Shown piece by piece: positions 36,785 through 48,965 of a stretch of 64,000 bases of DNA. Position 1 is the first letter of the stretch. Each line of letters begins with the position of its first letter. A program made the position numbers and the translations under genes. Location of the stretch: assembly GCA_036873755.1 (NCBI GenBank), contig JAVTVY010033752.1, positions 80,882 to 144,881 on the forward strand. Direction: 5' to 3'. A model generated the notes under the pieces. The model saw nothing but the letters and a program-made list of their open reading frames with translations, did not search any database and was not told the DNA's origin. The stretch comes from Hanleya hanleyi (taxonomy: Eukaryota > Mollusca > Polyplacophora > Lepidopleurida > Hanleyidae).

Positions 36785-37369
36785 ACAAAAAATTACATGT
36801 GTAAACAAAACATGTCTAAATTGTTGTCATTTTAAATCTTGATCCATTTTGATTCCTTGATTAGAGGATACAGAATCACTGCCACGCAGTATGTTGGTGT
36901 GTCACAGCAATGCAATTCCGATTCACACAACGAAGCTGAGGTGGTCTAATGTTTATCAATGAAAACAATCAACCGATCAACCGTCATAGAATATAATGTG
37001 AAACAAGAAAACCGGAATAGTACATTCATCAGATTGCCGATACCCAAAATGTTTTGTCTCATATATCTAGATAACAACGTGATGTAGAGACGCTATTTAT
37101 TCATCTTTGTACCGGTTATGCTCAAGAGAATGACATAGAATCATTATTATCTTGTGCAGAGAAGGTGTTGGTCTTGAGTTGAATTACCGTAAGCTAAATA
37201 AATGCCACCTTTCTACTATAGTACTATATATAAAAAATTGCTGTATTGTAGGGAAAATAATGCGATTCAAGGGCACTGAAAACCATTAAAGAAATGTAAA
37301 TGTATTTCCACACGTCAAGCTTGAAATCTACTGAACTTTTTATTATTCAATTTGTTTCCTTTAGTTAAA

Positions 37370-37640
37370 AAATTGTAAAATTAAATCGGCGATCGTTATT
37401 TATTTTTGGAATGAAGGTGCATTAGGAGACTGTTACCAACAAGTTCTGAGCTGACCTACTTTTGATGAAAATTTCTGGTGATTTTTGATGTAAATCACTG
37501 GCAATTCTGACTTGGGCGATGCCCATCTTAATATAGGCAGGATTTCAATTGGGGGCGGGGACTTCCAAGAGTTCAGTTCGCGTTCGAGTCCTAATGCCTA
37601 CTCTACTTCGTAGGTCCTGTGACGTTAGTCACGCTGCTCA
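37370..37640 (+). mobile_element. MITE family C, 5'-truncated copy
   Basis: Shares CATTAGGAGACTGTTACCAA, CTTAATATAGGCAGGATTTC and the terminal ACTTCGTAGGTCCTGTGACG with the 38461-38796 copy, but lacks the start. Confidence 0.75.
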
Positions 37641-38460
37641 TGTAATCAACCTATATAACCAATTAACAACGGTAACGAGCCCCTGTGACTAAGGTTCAGC
37701 CAATCACAATGTGTTGTGAAATATATCTAGTTCACGGTAATGGGTCATGTATACTAAATGTTGCTAACCGATTCAACCAATATTTCTATATTCAATTTGA
37801 GTAGGAAATAATATTTAGGAATAAAGGTATTCTCTAGAATACTGATGACATCGTTTACAAACATAACAATGCAATTAGGATATATGTTTGGTAATTAACT
37901 TTTTTCTAATGTATTAAATTGTGAAAACTGTATTTGTGGATCACAATGTTATGTGTATTATTCTCAGTAGACATTTGTGATGGGTATTTTACAGTTTCTG
38001 ATTACTAAATCTTGTGACAGAGAGACTATAATTTTAAGTATAATAACTCATTATTTGTATGGCATACGGAATATTCTATTACACCGAATATAGATATCCT
38101 CATCAGCATTGGCGGGATTACTTGACAGGGGATCGTTTCCTGTGCTGACTTATTAGATGGGCCAGTGCTGCGCTGTCCAAAATAAGATACGGATGAGAGA
38201 AGCTAGTTTACACTCAGCGACCCCCCCGCCCCGCCCCTAGCGACACCCATGATCCTAATTTACTGCATTCAACCCACTTTGTTTCTAATCAAAATGAGCA
38301 CCACGGAATAATTCCCTTGTTGGCTGAAAGGGCCTGATACAAACATATCTGCAAATGCCTACAAGTCTCTATACTTTGATACTTCTATTCATTCTGAATT
38401 ATGATAAGTGTGTACTTGGTGTTTTATTTTTCCAGTGTATTTGTCATAATAACTCTTATT

Positions 38461-38796
38461 CCTACGAAACAGGCTACCATCTGTAAATTGTCCGGTAGTC
38501 AGTGAGTGAGTCCATCCGAATCCTTTCGTCGGCAAAATGAGGAGAACCGTTGATATCAGAACCTTGATTTTAGTGCGTGAAGATGCATTAGAGGACTGTT
38601 ACCAGCAAGTTCTAAGCTACTTTTGATGAAAATTTCTGGTGATTTTGGATGAAAATCACTGATGATTCTAACTTGAGCTGTGTCCATCTTAATATAGGCA
38701 GGATTTCAACTGGGGGGGGGGGGGGGGTCCAAGAGTTCAGTGCGCGTCGGAGTCTTAATGCCTACCTTCGTAGGTCCTGTGACGTTAGTCACACTG
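38461..38796 (+). mobile_element. MITE family C, full-length copy
   Basis: Starts CCTACGAAACAGGCTACCAT and ends CCTACCTTCGTAGGTCCTGT + GACGTTAGTCAC. It includes a G run at 38711. This gives the compact (~335 bp) form of the family, without the 5S-like segment seen in the arms. Confidence 0.75.
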
Positions 38797-39792
38797 CCAT
38801 GTTTGAAATTACTACATCCAAGTGAAGGGGCCCACATTGGTTTGGGTTGTGATAACTTTGCGGCTGATGAATCTGTAGTTAAAAGGCCTTTGTGCAAATG
38901 CAGTCAAACGAAATTTTGCCTAGGCCTATTTATCCCAGAATAAGAATACAATGTGTTAGCAACCGATATATGTTCAATTCAAATGTCGATATCCCAGAAG
39001 TTCAGAAATATTCTGACACCGACGTGGTCTAGGCGCTAAGTAGGCCTATATCAACATATAATACAGTTTCTGCCAGGCGATTTAGATACTGAGCTGTTGG
39101 CCAGCGATTTAAATTTTGACTCTCTATAAAGTATTGTAGGGAATTCCCAACTAGTCAAGACGTATTCGCGGTCCCGATTGATTCAGAGAAAAATCTATTG
39201 GCCCATTGTATCACTGTGCCACTGTATCTCAACTGTGTACATCCCCTGGCCTGAATTAATAAATACCGAGCCTATAAAGGCTCTCTTGCCACTTGGCATG
39301 TTTCTATCACACCCAGATAAACAATCCGAATCTTCAGAGACGATAGCAACATTGTATGTATCGTGTTACATTAAATCAAGACACCAGATCTGCTGTAACA
39401 ATAGCACTTTTTTTTTAAGATTACGATGTTGTCACTATAGCCACCGCGCAATACCAAACTGAAGACATGTATACATGTACTATATAATAGAAATATTCCG
39501 CTGATCAAAACCCGCCACGGACTTAAAGGATTTACTCGAATTTACTGAATCTCGGGATGTACACATTATATAACATGCCTGGCCTGCTTTATTGTTCGAA
39601 AGAAATGACCATTCAAACTTCTGTCTTGACCTAGTTTCCTGCAGCCACCTTTTTTACCAACTAGTTAACAAGCACATTGGTAAATGAACTCCATGCATAG
39701 TAGATTAACAAGAGACGGACATTAGTTGCAATTACAGACCTATTAGGTCCTATTTAACGCAGTTTTATGACAAATTAAATCAGCATACTTAC

Positions 39793-39830
39793 ACGATCAT
39801 CCAAGAAAATGGCGTCCCTTCAGTCTTCCA
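39793..39830 (-). other. Predicted non-coding first exon and start region of the HECT gene
   Basis: On the minus strand, GGGACGCCATTTTCTTGGAT (YY1-like CGCCATTTT) is followed by GATCGT|GTAAGTATG, a near-perfect splice donor at 39792. It could join the TTGTAG| acceptor at 34845, five bases before the HECT ATG, leaving a ~4.9-kb 5' intron. The exon would start only some 10-20 bp inside the right arm, mirroring the transposase start inside the left arm. Inferred from splice signals only. Confidence 0.5.
39805..39816 (-). promoter_or_regulatory. YY1-like CGCCATTTT element inside the right arm
   Basis: Read inward (minus strand) it is GACGCCATTTTC, the counterpart of AGCCGCCATTTTTG inside the left arm. 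Distance to the innermost arm palindromes is about 20-30 bp. Confidence 0.4.
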
Positions 39831-39837
39831 GGCAGCC

Positions 39838-39985
39838 TCATTCCTATGTCGTGCGCACGAGATAGAGACGAGGCTACAGCCTCGATGCTATGTCGTGCGC
39901 ACGAGTTAGCATCTGTCGATGATATTTTTTTCTTCCATTAGACAGGAACGAAGTCGTGCGCACGAGATAGAGACGAGGCTCAGTG
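39838..39985. repeat. Right array 4 (inner end)
   Basis: Three ATGTCGTGCGCACGAGATAG-type palindromes with GAGACGAGGCT linkers. Matches, inverted, the last part of left array 4. Confidence 0.85.
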
Positions 39986-41559
39986 TCGTCATGCCACCGA
40001 GGCTTTATCATAGGGGCGCAAACGGCATTCGACTCAGATCTGTCCTCAATGCTCGTTATGTACAACGGATGAGTTTTTTTGACGTATATGCACTCAAATA
40101 AGTAAGGATAAGATCCGCCCAGAAGCACACTTTGTCCAAATTTACACTTCCATCTTGTAGACTATATATGTACTCAAAAAGTGTATGGTAAATTAATATA
40201 AAATAATCTGATATGAAATAAAATAGTTCTTGATCTTGTTCGGCAGAAAAGTGAACATTTTGAAGAAAGATGACGAAAACATCACTTTTCCGGTGCTCCT
40301 ACATGGGCATCATTTCGAAATTACCCATCATCCTCTGTTCCTGTGGGCGATCCTCTGCTTATACAAACAGGCGGAAGATGGTCCCAGTATGATAAACTAC
40401 AACGTCACTGGGAGCTAACTTTTCATCCATGTCCTATCTATGCTTCCGTACTAACTCCCCAGTTTGTGTCGGTCGAAAGATGGGTTAGAAACTTTGATAA
40501 GGGAGGGAGATGCTATTCCCTCCCCTTTTCATGCCTGCTTGGGTTAATGAGAATATTTAAGAGACTAGCTTATTAATCGAAGACTATCTTACATCTTTCA
40601 GGGTATTGGTATTGCTGTCAGAAATATATGCCTATACGCGGTGAGCTTGTTCCTATTTATTAACATTGCAGAAGTCGCCATTCGCCACGCGCCGGAGAAA
40701 CAAGAAGGACCTCAGCACTCGCCACACGGCGGAGCGGTCTCCTGTGACTCTCTGCTATCTTTTAACATGTACATACAAACTTACCCGTTTTGGGTTTTGG
40801 GACTTTTCCAGGTCGGTAAGCAAGGGCGAGGGATTTGTCTCTCCCCCAACCCCCGCCCGCCCCATCACAAAATATCGTTCTTATCCCTTGAGCTAGGTGA
40901 CCCAAACTTACCACACTATACCTTTGGGTAAAACTTTACCTGAAAATGTAATAGAATCCAGTCATGTGTCCATGACATCATAATGCAAAAGACATTAATT
41001 GGCCGATTTTTCAGGCAGATTTTTCGATTTTTTAATTAACGTTATTTTCTCCGCAAATAGTGCATAACATATCAGTAAATAATAATCAGATATGGAATGA
41101 AAGCAGATGTTGAATATCAACAGAAAAGCAAACATTTTGAAGAAAGATGCAGAATATAACTGTTCTGTTACTTCTGCTTGAACACCAATTTGATTTTTCC
41201 CATGATCCTCCTCTCCAGATTTTACGCAAATAGGCTTAAGGTGACCCCAGTTTGATAAACTGCATAGTCGCGCTGTGACAGCTCTCAAGTTTGTGTAGGT
41301 CCGATAGGGTAGAAAGTTTGATAGGAGGCGGTGGGTCATAATACAACCCCCCCCCCCCACCCCCCTTCACCCCTATTTCAGGCCTGGTAGGTTTGTTGAG
41401 TAAATTTAATATTACATGACAAGCCGAAGCCTACTACAAACTTACGACTTTTAGTTCTACACCCGCGCATGTCGCCGTCAGAACTATAGGCCTTGGGGAG
41501 GGTGCTGTGATAATCCCACCGCCCACATATGTGCTACCGTGAGAGAAGTTATATAGCAG

Positions 41560-42061
41560 TCTCTAATTGACAATGGGCACTATTAACTTTCCCAAATGTC
41601 ACCGCTGGTGAGTCATTAGCGTAGCAACTATTATCGCCCTCAGTTCCTATTACCCTGGACACTTATCAGCCCAGCAGTACAGCACCAGGCTCACCCATCC
41701 AAGTCTTGACCGGGCTCAAAGTCGCTTAACTTCGGTGATTTTACAAGAACAGGTGTCCAACAGGGAACCTTCAAAAGTCACAGTGACACATACAGCCAAG
41801 GGTTCTCAATGGGCATGGCAGTGCACTCGCTGAGCCATCGTTAAATAAAAAAAAAAATAATTACTAATCAAATTTTCCTCAGAATTCGGCCAGCTTCGAA
41901 CTTGCTGGTAACAATACCCTAATGCACGTTCATGCCAAAAATCAAGGTTCTAATGTCAACGTTTCTCCTTATTTTGTGGACGAAAGGATTCGGATGGACT
42001 CACTCACTGACTGACTGACTACCGGACAATTTGCAGATGGTAGCCTACTTCGAAGGAATAA
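41560..42061 (-). mobile_element. MITE family C with 5S insert, right-arm copy
   Basis: Inverted counterpart of 14271-14880 at the equivalent place in spacer 3. It contains CGACGAAAGGATTCGGATGG-type text, GACTGACTGACTACCGGACA and GGTAGCCTACTTCGAAGG. Its distal end lacks the TTCGTAGGTCC terminus. Confidence 0.75.
41667..41760 (-). repeat. 5S rRNA-derived sequence, right copy
   Basis: Reverse complement contains GGTGATTTT/ACCGAAGTTAAGCGACTTTG, CCGGTCAAGACTTGGATGGG and GTACTGCTGGGCTG. It lacks ~17 bp of the left copy at the 5' side. Confidence 0.7.
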
Positions 42062-42269
42062 TCATTTCCCATTTTTTTTAATGTATTTTTTAATGTACAC
42101 AATTATAATATTCGGAGAGTCTGCCAGAAAATAAAGGCTTGTTGAAAATATGACATCACTGTGACGTAATCAGAGTGGACATCTTTGATTCATACATCAG
42201 ATATGTTGATAGCTACAGATCTACGCCGAGAGATGTTTGACCCCCGTGATTATGCGAATTCAAGATGAA

Positions 42270-42490
42270 ACCTTGTCTCTATGTCTCGCGCACGAGATAG
42301 GAGCCAACTCGTGGGAACGAGATAGCAGCTAACTCGTGGGAACGAGATAGCAGCTAACTCGTGGGAACGAGATAGTAGCTAACTCGTGGGAACGAGATAG
42401 TAGCTAACTCGTGGGAACGAGATAGCAGCTAACTCGTGGGAACGAGATAGCAGCTAACTCGTGGGAACGAGATAGAGACGAGGCTCAGTA
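42270..42490. repeat. Right array 3
   Basis: Eight or so regular ~25-bp AACTCGTGGGAACGAGATAG units, ending GAGACGAGGCTCAGTATTGT, inverted match of left array 3. Confidence 0.9.
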
Positions 42491-43279
42491 TTGTCAAGAC
42501 GAGGCTTTAGCGCGGGGCTCCCGTTTTGGGTTTTGGGTCTTTTCCAGGTCGGTAAGGAAGGGCGAGGGATTTGTTCCTGTTACTTGTACTTGAACACCAT
42601 TTTGATTTTTCCCATGATCCTTCTTTCCAGATTTTATGCAAATAGGCTTAAAGTGACCTAAATATGATAAGCTACATAGTCACGCTGTGTCTGCTCTCAA
42701 GTGTATGTAGGTCCGAAGATAGGGTAGACAGTCTAATAGGAGGCGGTGGGTCATAATACCCCTCCCCCCCCCTTACCCCTATTTCAGGCCTGGTAGGGTT
42801 ATTGGGTACATTTAATACTACATGACAAACCGAAGCTTATTACATACTTACGACTTTCAGTTCTACTCCCGCTCATGTCGCCGTCAGAACTATAGGCCTT
42901 GGGGAGGGTGCTGCGGTAACCCCAACATCCATTTCCTCTCCCACCCACTCCACCTACACAACCCTCTGGACTATACTCGAAGCGATAAATAATAATTAAA
43001 AGCTGACATTCTGTGATAGCCTATCACGTTGGGGACTATGGGTAAATTTAAAATGGCGGCATCAAAATTTTTGGCTGTAACGCATTAAAGTACCTAAAAT
43101 TACTTTATTTCGCATTAGATAATCATTTCCTATTTTATTTTTAATGTATTTTTCTATTTACACAAATATAATATTCGGAGAGTTTGACAGCAAATAGATA
43201 CATGTTGAGAATATGACATCACTGTGACGTAATCAGATGCTCACTGTCCCCAAACCGAGGCCTCAATGGAATTCAACAT

Positions 43280-43432
43280 GAAGCCTCGCTTCTATGTCGT
43301 GCGCACGAGATAGGAGCTAACTCGTGGGAACGAGATAGTAGCTAACTCGTGGGAACGAGATAGTAGCTAACTCGTGGGAACGAGATAGCAGCTAACTCGT
43401 GGGAACGAGATAGAGACGAGGCTCAGTATTGT
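43280..43432. repeat. Right array 2
   Basis: AACTCGTGGGAACGAGATAG units bounded by GTGCGCACGAGATAGGAG and GAGACGAGGCTCAGTATTGT; inverted match of left array 2, shorter. Confidence 0.9.
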
Positions 43433-44327
43433 CAAGACGAGGCTTTATCACAGAGCTCCAGTCCTGGGTTTTGGCACTTTTCCAGGTCGGTTAGTAAGGG
43501 CGAGTAATTTGCCCCCCCCCCTCCCCCGTCACAAAATATCGTTCTTATCCTTTGAACTAGGTGACCCAAACTCAACACACTATACCCTTGAGTAAAATGT
43601 AATAAAATCCAGTCACGTGTCAATGACATCATATTGCAAACGGCATTAAGTGGTTAATTTTTCAGTCAGATTTTTTCGATTTTTTCAATTGATGTTACCG
43701 TAAATAGAGCATAACATATCAGTTGTTAGCTATCAGCTATGGAATACAAGCAGATGTTGAATATCGACAGAAATGCAAACATTTTGAAGAAAGATGCAAA
43801 ATATAACTTTTCTCTTGCTTCTACTTGAACACCATTTTGAATTTACCCATGATCCTCTGCTCCGAATGTTATGCAAATATGCTCACGATATATTAAATAT
43901 GATAAACTGCAAAGACACGCAATGTCAGCTCTCAAGTTTGTGTCGCTCCAAAAATAGGGTAGAAAGTTTGATAGGGGGCGGGGTCATAATGACCTCCGCC
44001 CCTTTCAGACCTGGTCAGGTTATTGAGTAAATTTTTGAGAAATCGAAGTCTATTTCAATCTAACAACTTTCACTGCATTGGATTTACACCCGCTTATATC
44101 GTCGTCAGAACTATGCGCGTTGGGAGGGTGCTACAATATCCCCATCTCCCTCTCCGCCCACCCAGTCCACCTACCCAACCGTCTGGACTATACTCGAACC
44201 GATAAATAATTAAGAGCTGACATTTTGTGATAGCCTATAATTTTTGGGGACCATGGGTAAATTTAAAATGGTTTCGTCAAAGTTTTTGCCTTTACGCGTA
44301 CAATTTCCTAAAATTACTTTATTTCAC

Positions 44328-44620
44328 GATAAGAGCTAACTCGTGCGCACGAGATAGGAGCTAACTCGTTCCCACGTGATAGGAGCTAACTCGTTCCCAC
44401 GAGATATGAGCTAACTCGTTCCCACGAGATAGGATCTATGTCGTGCGCACGAGATAGGAACGAGGCTCAGTGTGGCCAAACCGATGCCTTATGTGCATTT
44501 AACATGAAGCCTCGTTTCTATGTCGTGCGCACGAGATAGAAGCTAAGTCGTTCGCACGACATAGCGACTAACTCGTGCGAACGAGATAGCGTCTATCTCG
44601 TGCGCACGACATAGCAATGC
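44328..44620. repeat. Right array 1 (outer)
   Basis: Mixed GTGCGCAC, TTCCCAC and TCGCAC palindromes, nearly identical (inverted) to left array 1, including the ATGTGCATTTAACATGAAGC linker. Confidence 0.9.
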
Positions 44621-44663
44621 CAATTTTTTTTCTCTCATGTCCCCTGAGGGCTTCCGTAGTTAA

Positions 44664-45960
44664 TCGTGTCGTGTTCATAAGGTCGGTGGATCACAGACGC
44701 TTGAATTTTTCATGGACGCGGGAAAGGAGTTTAAAAAACCTTTTATTGACAACAGGATATACGCCAATTATATAGCTGTTAGTGTGAAGTATTATGTGCT
44801 TTTGTAGTTTTTTGCTCAACTTCAAATTTATGTTATTTATCAATGAAAAATATCTTATTGAGCTAGAATTCCATAGTTTTAACGTTCAATATTTTGTCGA
44901 CCATCTTCGGTTTCAAGGCAAATTAAATCGGTGCTTAGGCATCCGTTTCATGTTTCAAGAATTGCTACTATAGAACAATTCATTCATTCATGAAATGACA
45001 AACGTGGGAAGTTAAATATCTATACGGTTTATCAACAAGAAAGCTATGGTGCCTGTACGTTCAGAAAATTCAAGAGTATGTGTGATAAGCCTTGAGATTC
45101 AAGGTCTATCGAAAATGTTGATAATGGTGAACTGAGTCTTGGCGAACGCAAAATATAGATAGCCAAGGATTGATAGTCTCGACAAAGTAGTAGGTCACAA
45201 CCACTAAATAATAGCCTTACTTAATATGTAGTAAATTGGCAGAGCACATCTTGCCCCAACAAATGACCCACCACACCAGGTTGCCTGGCCTTTCCGCTCA
45301 AACATATAAAAAATTCAGCATACATTTCCCACCATTTTTTCCGAGATAAGACCGCCAGAAATAGGGTCATCCAGTCCGACACCATTACGGCAAATGTCGG
45401 AGGTGGCCAATCAAATTGGCCAAGATTTTTTCCCGACTAAAATTTGAAAAGGTGGTTTTGATATATTTGAGAGTCAGATATTATAGAATCATTTTAAAGT
45501 ACGTCATAGACCATTTCTGGCACAGTCGGGTATTATGGCCAATCAAAGTTCGCCGTAAGTCAAGTCCTGATAATAATCTTACACCCAGAAACAGCAATGG
45601 ATGATCTGTGACCTATAGTAGAGGCCACTGGTCTGCTGTTGCTGATGTTGCACCGCCATTTTAAAACGAATGGTCATTGTAGCCACATTGATATAAATTC
45701 GAAAGGACGACTAAATTAGTCGGATTAGGATTCAGCTTGGAGAACAGAATACAGATCAGTGATAAGGATTTGAACACTGGAACATCATAATGTGTCGACT
45801 TCATTGAAAACTGTCCATATATCTCTTATCACTTCCAATATAAACTAGCTTGTGTTGATACATGTATATATATAATTTATTTTATGCTCGTGGAGTTTGG
45901 TGCTAATATGCTCTAATGAATTAGGTTTTCCAATGCCTCATGTTCAATGCCTTGCGTGTG
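44664..45960. other. Flank right of the 33-kb element, no supported gene
   Basis: Sequence immediately outside the TTAA. Only short open frames; no family recognised. Confidence 0.4.
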
Positions 45961-45989
45961 AATGTTAGATATACGGCCTGTATTTAGAT

Positions 45990-46250
45990 ACCACTCGTGG
46001 CGCTGTATAGAATTAACACAAAATCAAAGGGCGGTGAAAAAGGATGCTGTTGTACAGACAAGAAGTCATATGATCCTAAAGACAAATACACTGACTGCAT
46101 ATTTCGCAATAAAAAACACATCACAAAAACCAAAAGCGATCCCTGTGATGATTTGTATTCCAGCCACGCTTTTACTGTAGCTGTTCATGTGGACATCTTG
46201 AATGACATGACAACACGGCCACCACTAGAACCGGCTTGAGCGGTATTATT
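45990..46250 (+). repeat. Dispersed repeat family D, copy 1 (second at 48330-48520)
   Basis: ACAAGAAGTCATATGA, CTGACTGCATAT, TGTAGCTGTTCATGTGGACA and TCTTGAATGACATG occur in the same order and orientation at 48337-48485. It ends in GGCTTGAGCGGTATTA, a tail related to the GGTTAAGCGGAATTAGA tails of family B. Confidence 0.7.
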
Positions 46251-47444
46251 TACAGATATTTCAGAGCGATGATGTAATAGCCCTATCAGGTCGCCTGACG
46301 GAGAATGATGAACTATGTGACCGTAAGATAGAAACAAGTTTTAAAGTATGTATAAAAAGATAGATTATTTATAGAATGCAAGTTCGTACGTATTCAGAAC
46401 AAATACCTGTGAGACCCGACGCCGACCAAGCGCTTCATTCTCCATCACGTTTAAAAGTCACAAAACTGCAATCACAATTATTTTTACAGAGGGCGAGCCT
46501 CGGAGACGAAACGTCCACCAACAAAATCTCGCGTTACATTTCATTATATGACCATACTGATGTTGAAATATGGGTGAAAAAGAACCCTAGCTTTTTAGTG
46601 TCTTTATTGAATTGTTACAGGATTTTTCATAGAGCTCTCTGGCTGGAAGACGTTTTAATGCTGAGAGTGTAGCTGGAGGATATTGTGTGGTGAAATCTGT
46701 CTGATAGCAAAGTACGAAGGTAGTGTGTAAGATCTTTAGCATTTATAAGTTTCGTCAGTTGTGTCTAATTCTGCTTAACCCGGCGTTTGGGGCCATCTGA
46801 ACCACATGTGATGATGAAGGTATAAGATTCTGTCCGTCAAATCCTCATCGCTGGTCAATATTCTAATTTCCTAAATTACCGTATATCCCGCTCAGGCTTT
46901 GACTGTGACTGTTCATATGAACAACATGAGAGTTTGATTGCAAACATTTGACCACTTCTCTCTTTCAAGAAACCAGCTCATTATTTGATGTTTTATTTGG
47001 AATTTTCGCGCTGTAGCTGTCGTATGGATAAGATCTTTAGATTAAGGAGGCATAAATTTTACAATGGTTGACGGCAGACTACTGACTGTCGGACTACACG
47101 CTTATATGGTGTGCTCCCGTGTCCTCTACTCTATTAAAACTAATCAAAAACGGGTTATTGTTTCCTTATTTTAACAGGAGGCCCAGATTCCAAGCTCACA
47201 ACCTATCTCTCATCTCTGAAGTCCCTGAAACTCGTGTACCGGGCCTCAATGTATGAAATTTAGAATTTTTGCCCGTCCAACTGAGAGCGGGTGAAGTAAG
47301 GTGAATGGATGCTGTTTTAACATACATTGTAGGAGTTGATGCCGATATTGACATGGCCGTAAAATAGCAACTTTTTTTGATAATATCCCAGTTACCAAAG
47401 GAAGATTATGTGTATCAAATCTGTATCAAATGAATAAATATGTT

Positions 47445-47665
47445 CAATGTTATGGCAAGCCAAAGTGCTTTTTATTCGAGAATTTCCGATATGGGAAATT
47501 CTATTTCCGATATCGGAATTTGAATTCCCGATATGGGAAATTCTATTTCCGATATCGGAAATTGTCACTGAATTTCCGATATGGGAAATTCTAATTCCCG
47601 ATATCCGATATATTTCCGATATCGGAAATTTGGGATAAAAAGCACTTTGGCTTGCCATACAATGT
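47445..47665. mobile_element. 209-bp MITE with 6-bp target duplication and GATATC palindromes
   Basis: The element proper is 47451-47659. Its ends are perfect 25-26-bp inverted repeats starting TATGGCAAGCCAAAGTGC and continuing TTTTTAT. The direct repeat CAATGT flanks it (47445-47450, 47660-47665). The interior is an array of TTTCCGATATCGGAAA and TTCCCGATATGGGAA palindromes. Clear duplication and intact ends mean a young insertion. Confidence 0.9.
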
Positions 47666-48329
47666 TACAGGCCGTGTTCTATTTTGAAAACGTGTAAGAA
47701 TGATAAATAAAATAAGATCACCATAAATAAAATTACCGTAAATAAGATTAGTGCAATTTCTTTATACTGGAGACGGAGACATGTGGGGTATGGAAGGGGG
47801 AATCCCCGTCATGACGCTGTGATAACAATGTTGTGTCACCCTCGAGTTGCTCAACAGAATCCTAAATAATTTTGTCAGTTTTAAGATTCTAGTTATACAA
47901 GCATAAAACCGGTATTGACAGATGTCGAACCACTCACATTAGTCAAACTAAAGTTCAACTTACCAACGCATGCGGATTCCCATTTCGGTTTCTTGTAAAT
48001 ATCGTGTTTCCCAGCTTCAGGCGTTCATCTCTGTATCTCTTCAACTCCCGTTGGTGTTTCTGCTAAACGTGGGACTTTCTAATAATACGCCGTAATATGC
48101 CATGTCGACACTAAATTAGGCCATACATACACCTACGACTAAATCCCGTAAAGATGAACCCGGAAGACAAATTTTTATTTTTAATGGCACGTACATTTTC
48201 AATAGCCACTCTTCAGATTTAATCTAGTGACCCAAAGGCCAAACTAAACAAATCGAATGTTTACCTACAGCACCCCTTAGAACTCAAGTATCTCTTAGCT
48301 TCACTAATTATACGCAAAATATAAGGGTT

Positions 48330-48520
48330 CTGTACTGACAAGAAGTCATATGACCCAACAGGCCGATATTCTGACTGCATATCTAAATACATCGCAAGAA
48401 CCCAAAATGATCCCAGTGGTGATTTGTAGCTCAACCAAGCTGTTATTGTAGCTGTTCATGTGGACATCTTGAATGACATGTCCACACGGCCCCTAGCCCT
48501 AAAACCATGGATAATATATT
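48330..48520 (+). repeat. Dispersed repeat family D, copy 2
   Basis: Direct, diverged copy of 46045-46250. It ends in CACACGGCCCCTAGCCCTAA, a phrase that also closes family B copies (ACGGCCCCTAGCCCCGGGTT). Confidence 0.7.
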
Positions 48521-48884
48521 CATCACGCCTTACCGGAGTTGCAACCTAATGCAGTCAGTGTACATCAAATGTACTACTAAAGGGTGCATATACCTATTAC
48601 ATGTACATTAAACAATCCCCTACCTCGTTATAACTGAGAAAATCTTACAAAAAAGTATATCAATATTACAAACTCAGAACAATTATTCTCAGATTGTGGA
48701 TTAACCCAGTTTTTTTTTCAGGCTATTCCTTCAGGCTATACCTGCAACATCAGGGAACCTTCAACATTATAAAGATAAAATGACATGTTGTCATATTCTG
48801 TGATTGGCTTTTGTCATGGTATTCTGTGTATTAAATCATTTCAGCCTTTGTTAGTCGTTTTCCCTTTTGCACATATAAAGAGCT

Positions 48885-48965
48885 TGTGAGTCGTATGGTT
48901 GCTTTTTAATCGGCAGACGTCGTCAAATTTTCCAACCTCTTATCTCATCAATTCTGTGATAAGAC
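48885..48965 (+). repeat. Dispersed repeat family E, partial copy
   Basis: TCGTATGGTTGCTTTTTAAT CGGCAGACGTCGTCAAATTTT is shared with 55965-56010 and, inverted, with 49395-49435. Confidence 0.65.

Larger units (their letters stand above)
11592..44659. mobile_element. Putative 33-kb DNA transposon with transposase and HECT genes
   Basis: Seen: the outermost sequence CTACGGAAGCCCTCAGGGGA at 11592 recurs inverted at 44640-44659, and both edges abut TTAA (11588-11591 and 44660-44663). The two arms stay collinear for 4.3 and 4.8 kb with identical module order. Inside lie an uninterrupted two-exon integrase-type transposase next to the left arm, and an uninterrupted spliced HECT gene that starts next to the right arm and runs toward it. 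The outermost ~240 bp of the arms differ at only about four places by eye. Inferred: one young composite DNA transposon with TTAA as probable target duplication. Alternative: two copies of one non-autonomous family landing in opposite orientation around unrelated sequence. The matching arm structure and the gene placement argue against that. Confidence 0.75.
39836..44659 (-). repeat. Right inverted arm: four palindrome arrays, three spacers
   Basis: From outside in: array 1 (44620-44328), spacer 1 (to ~43445), array 2 (43432-43280), spacer 2 (to ~42500), array 3 (42490-42270), spacer 3 with MITE/5S insert plus diverged spacer text (to ~39990), array 4 (39985-39838). Order and content equal the left arm; arrays 2 and 3 are shorter and spacer 2 is longer than on the left. 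It ends GGGCTTCCGTAG|TTAA. Confidence 0.9.

Noticed and set aside
39005..39035. tRNA-like GACGTGGTCTAGGCGCTAAG
   Set aside because: Resembles an A box, but no B box was found at the right distance.
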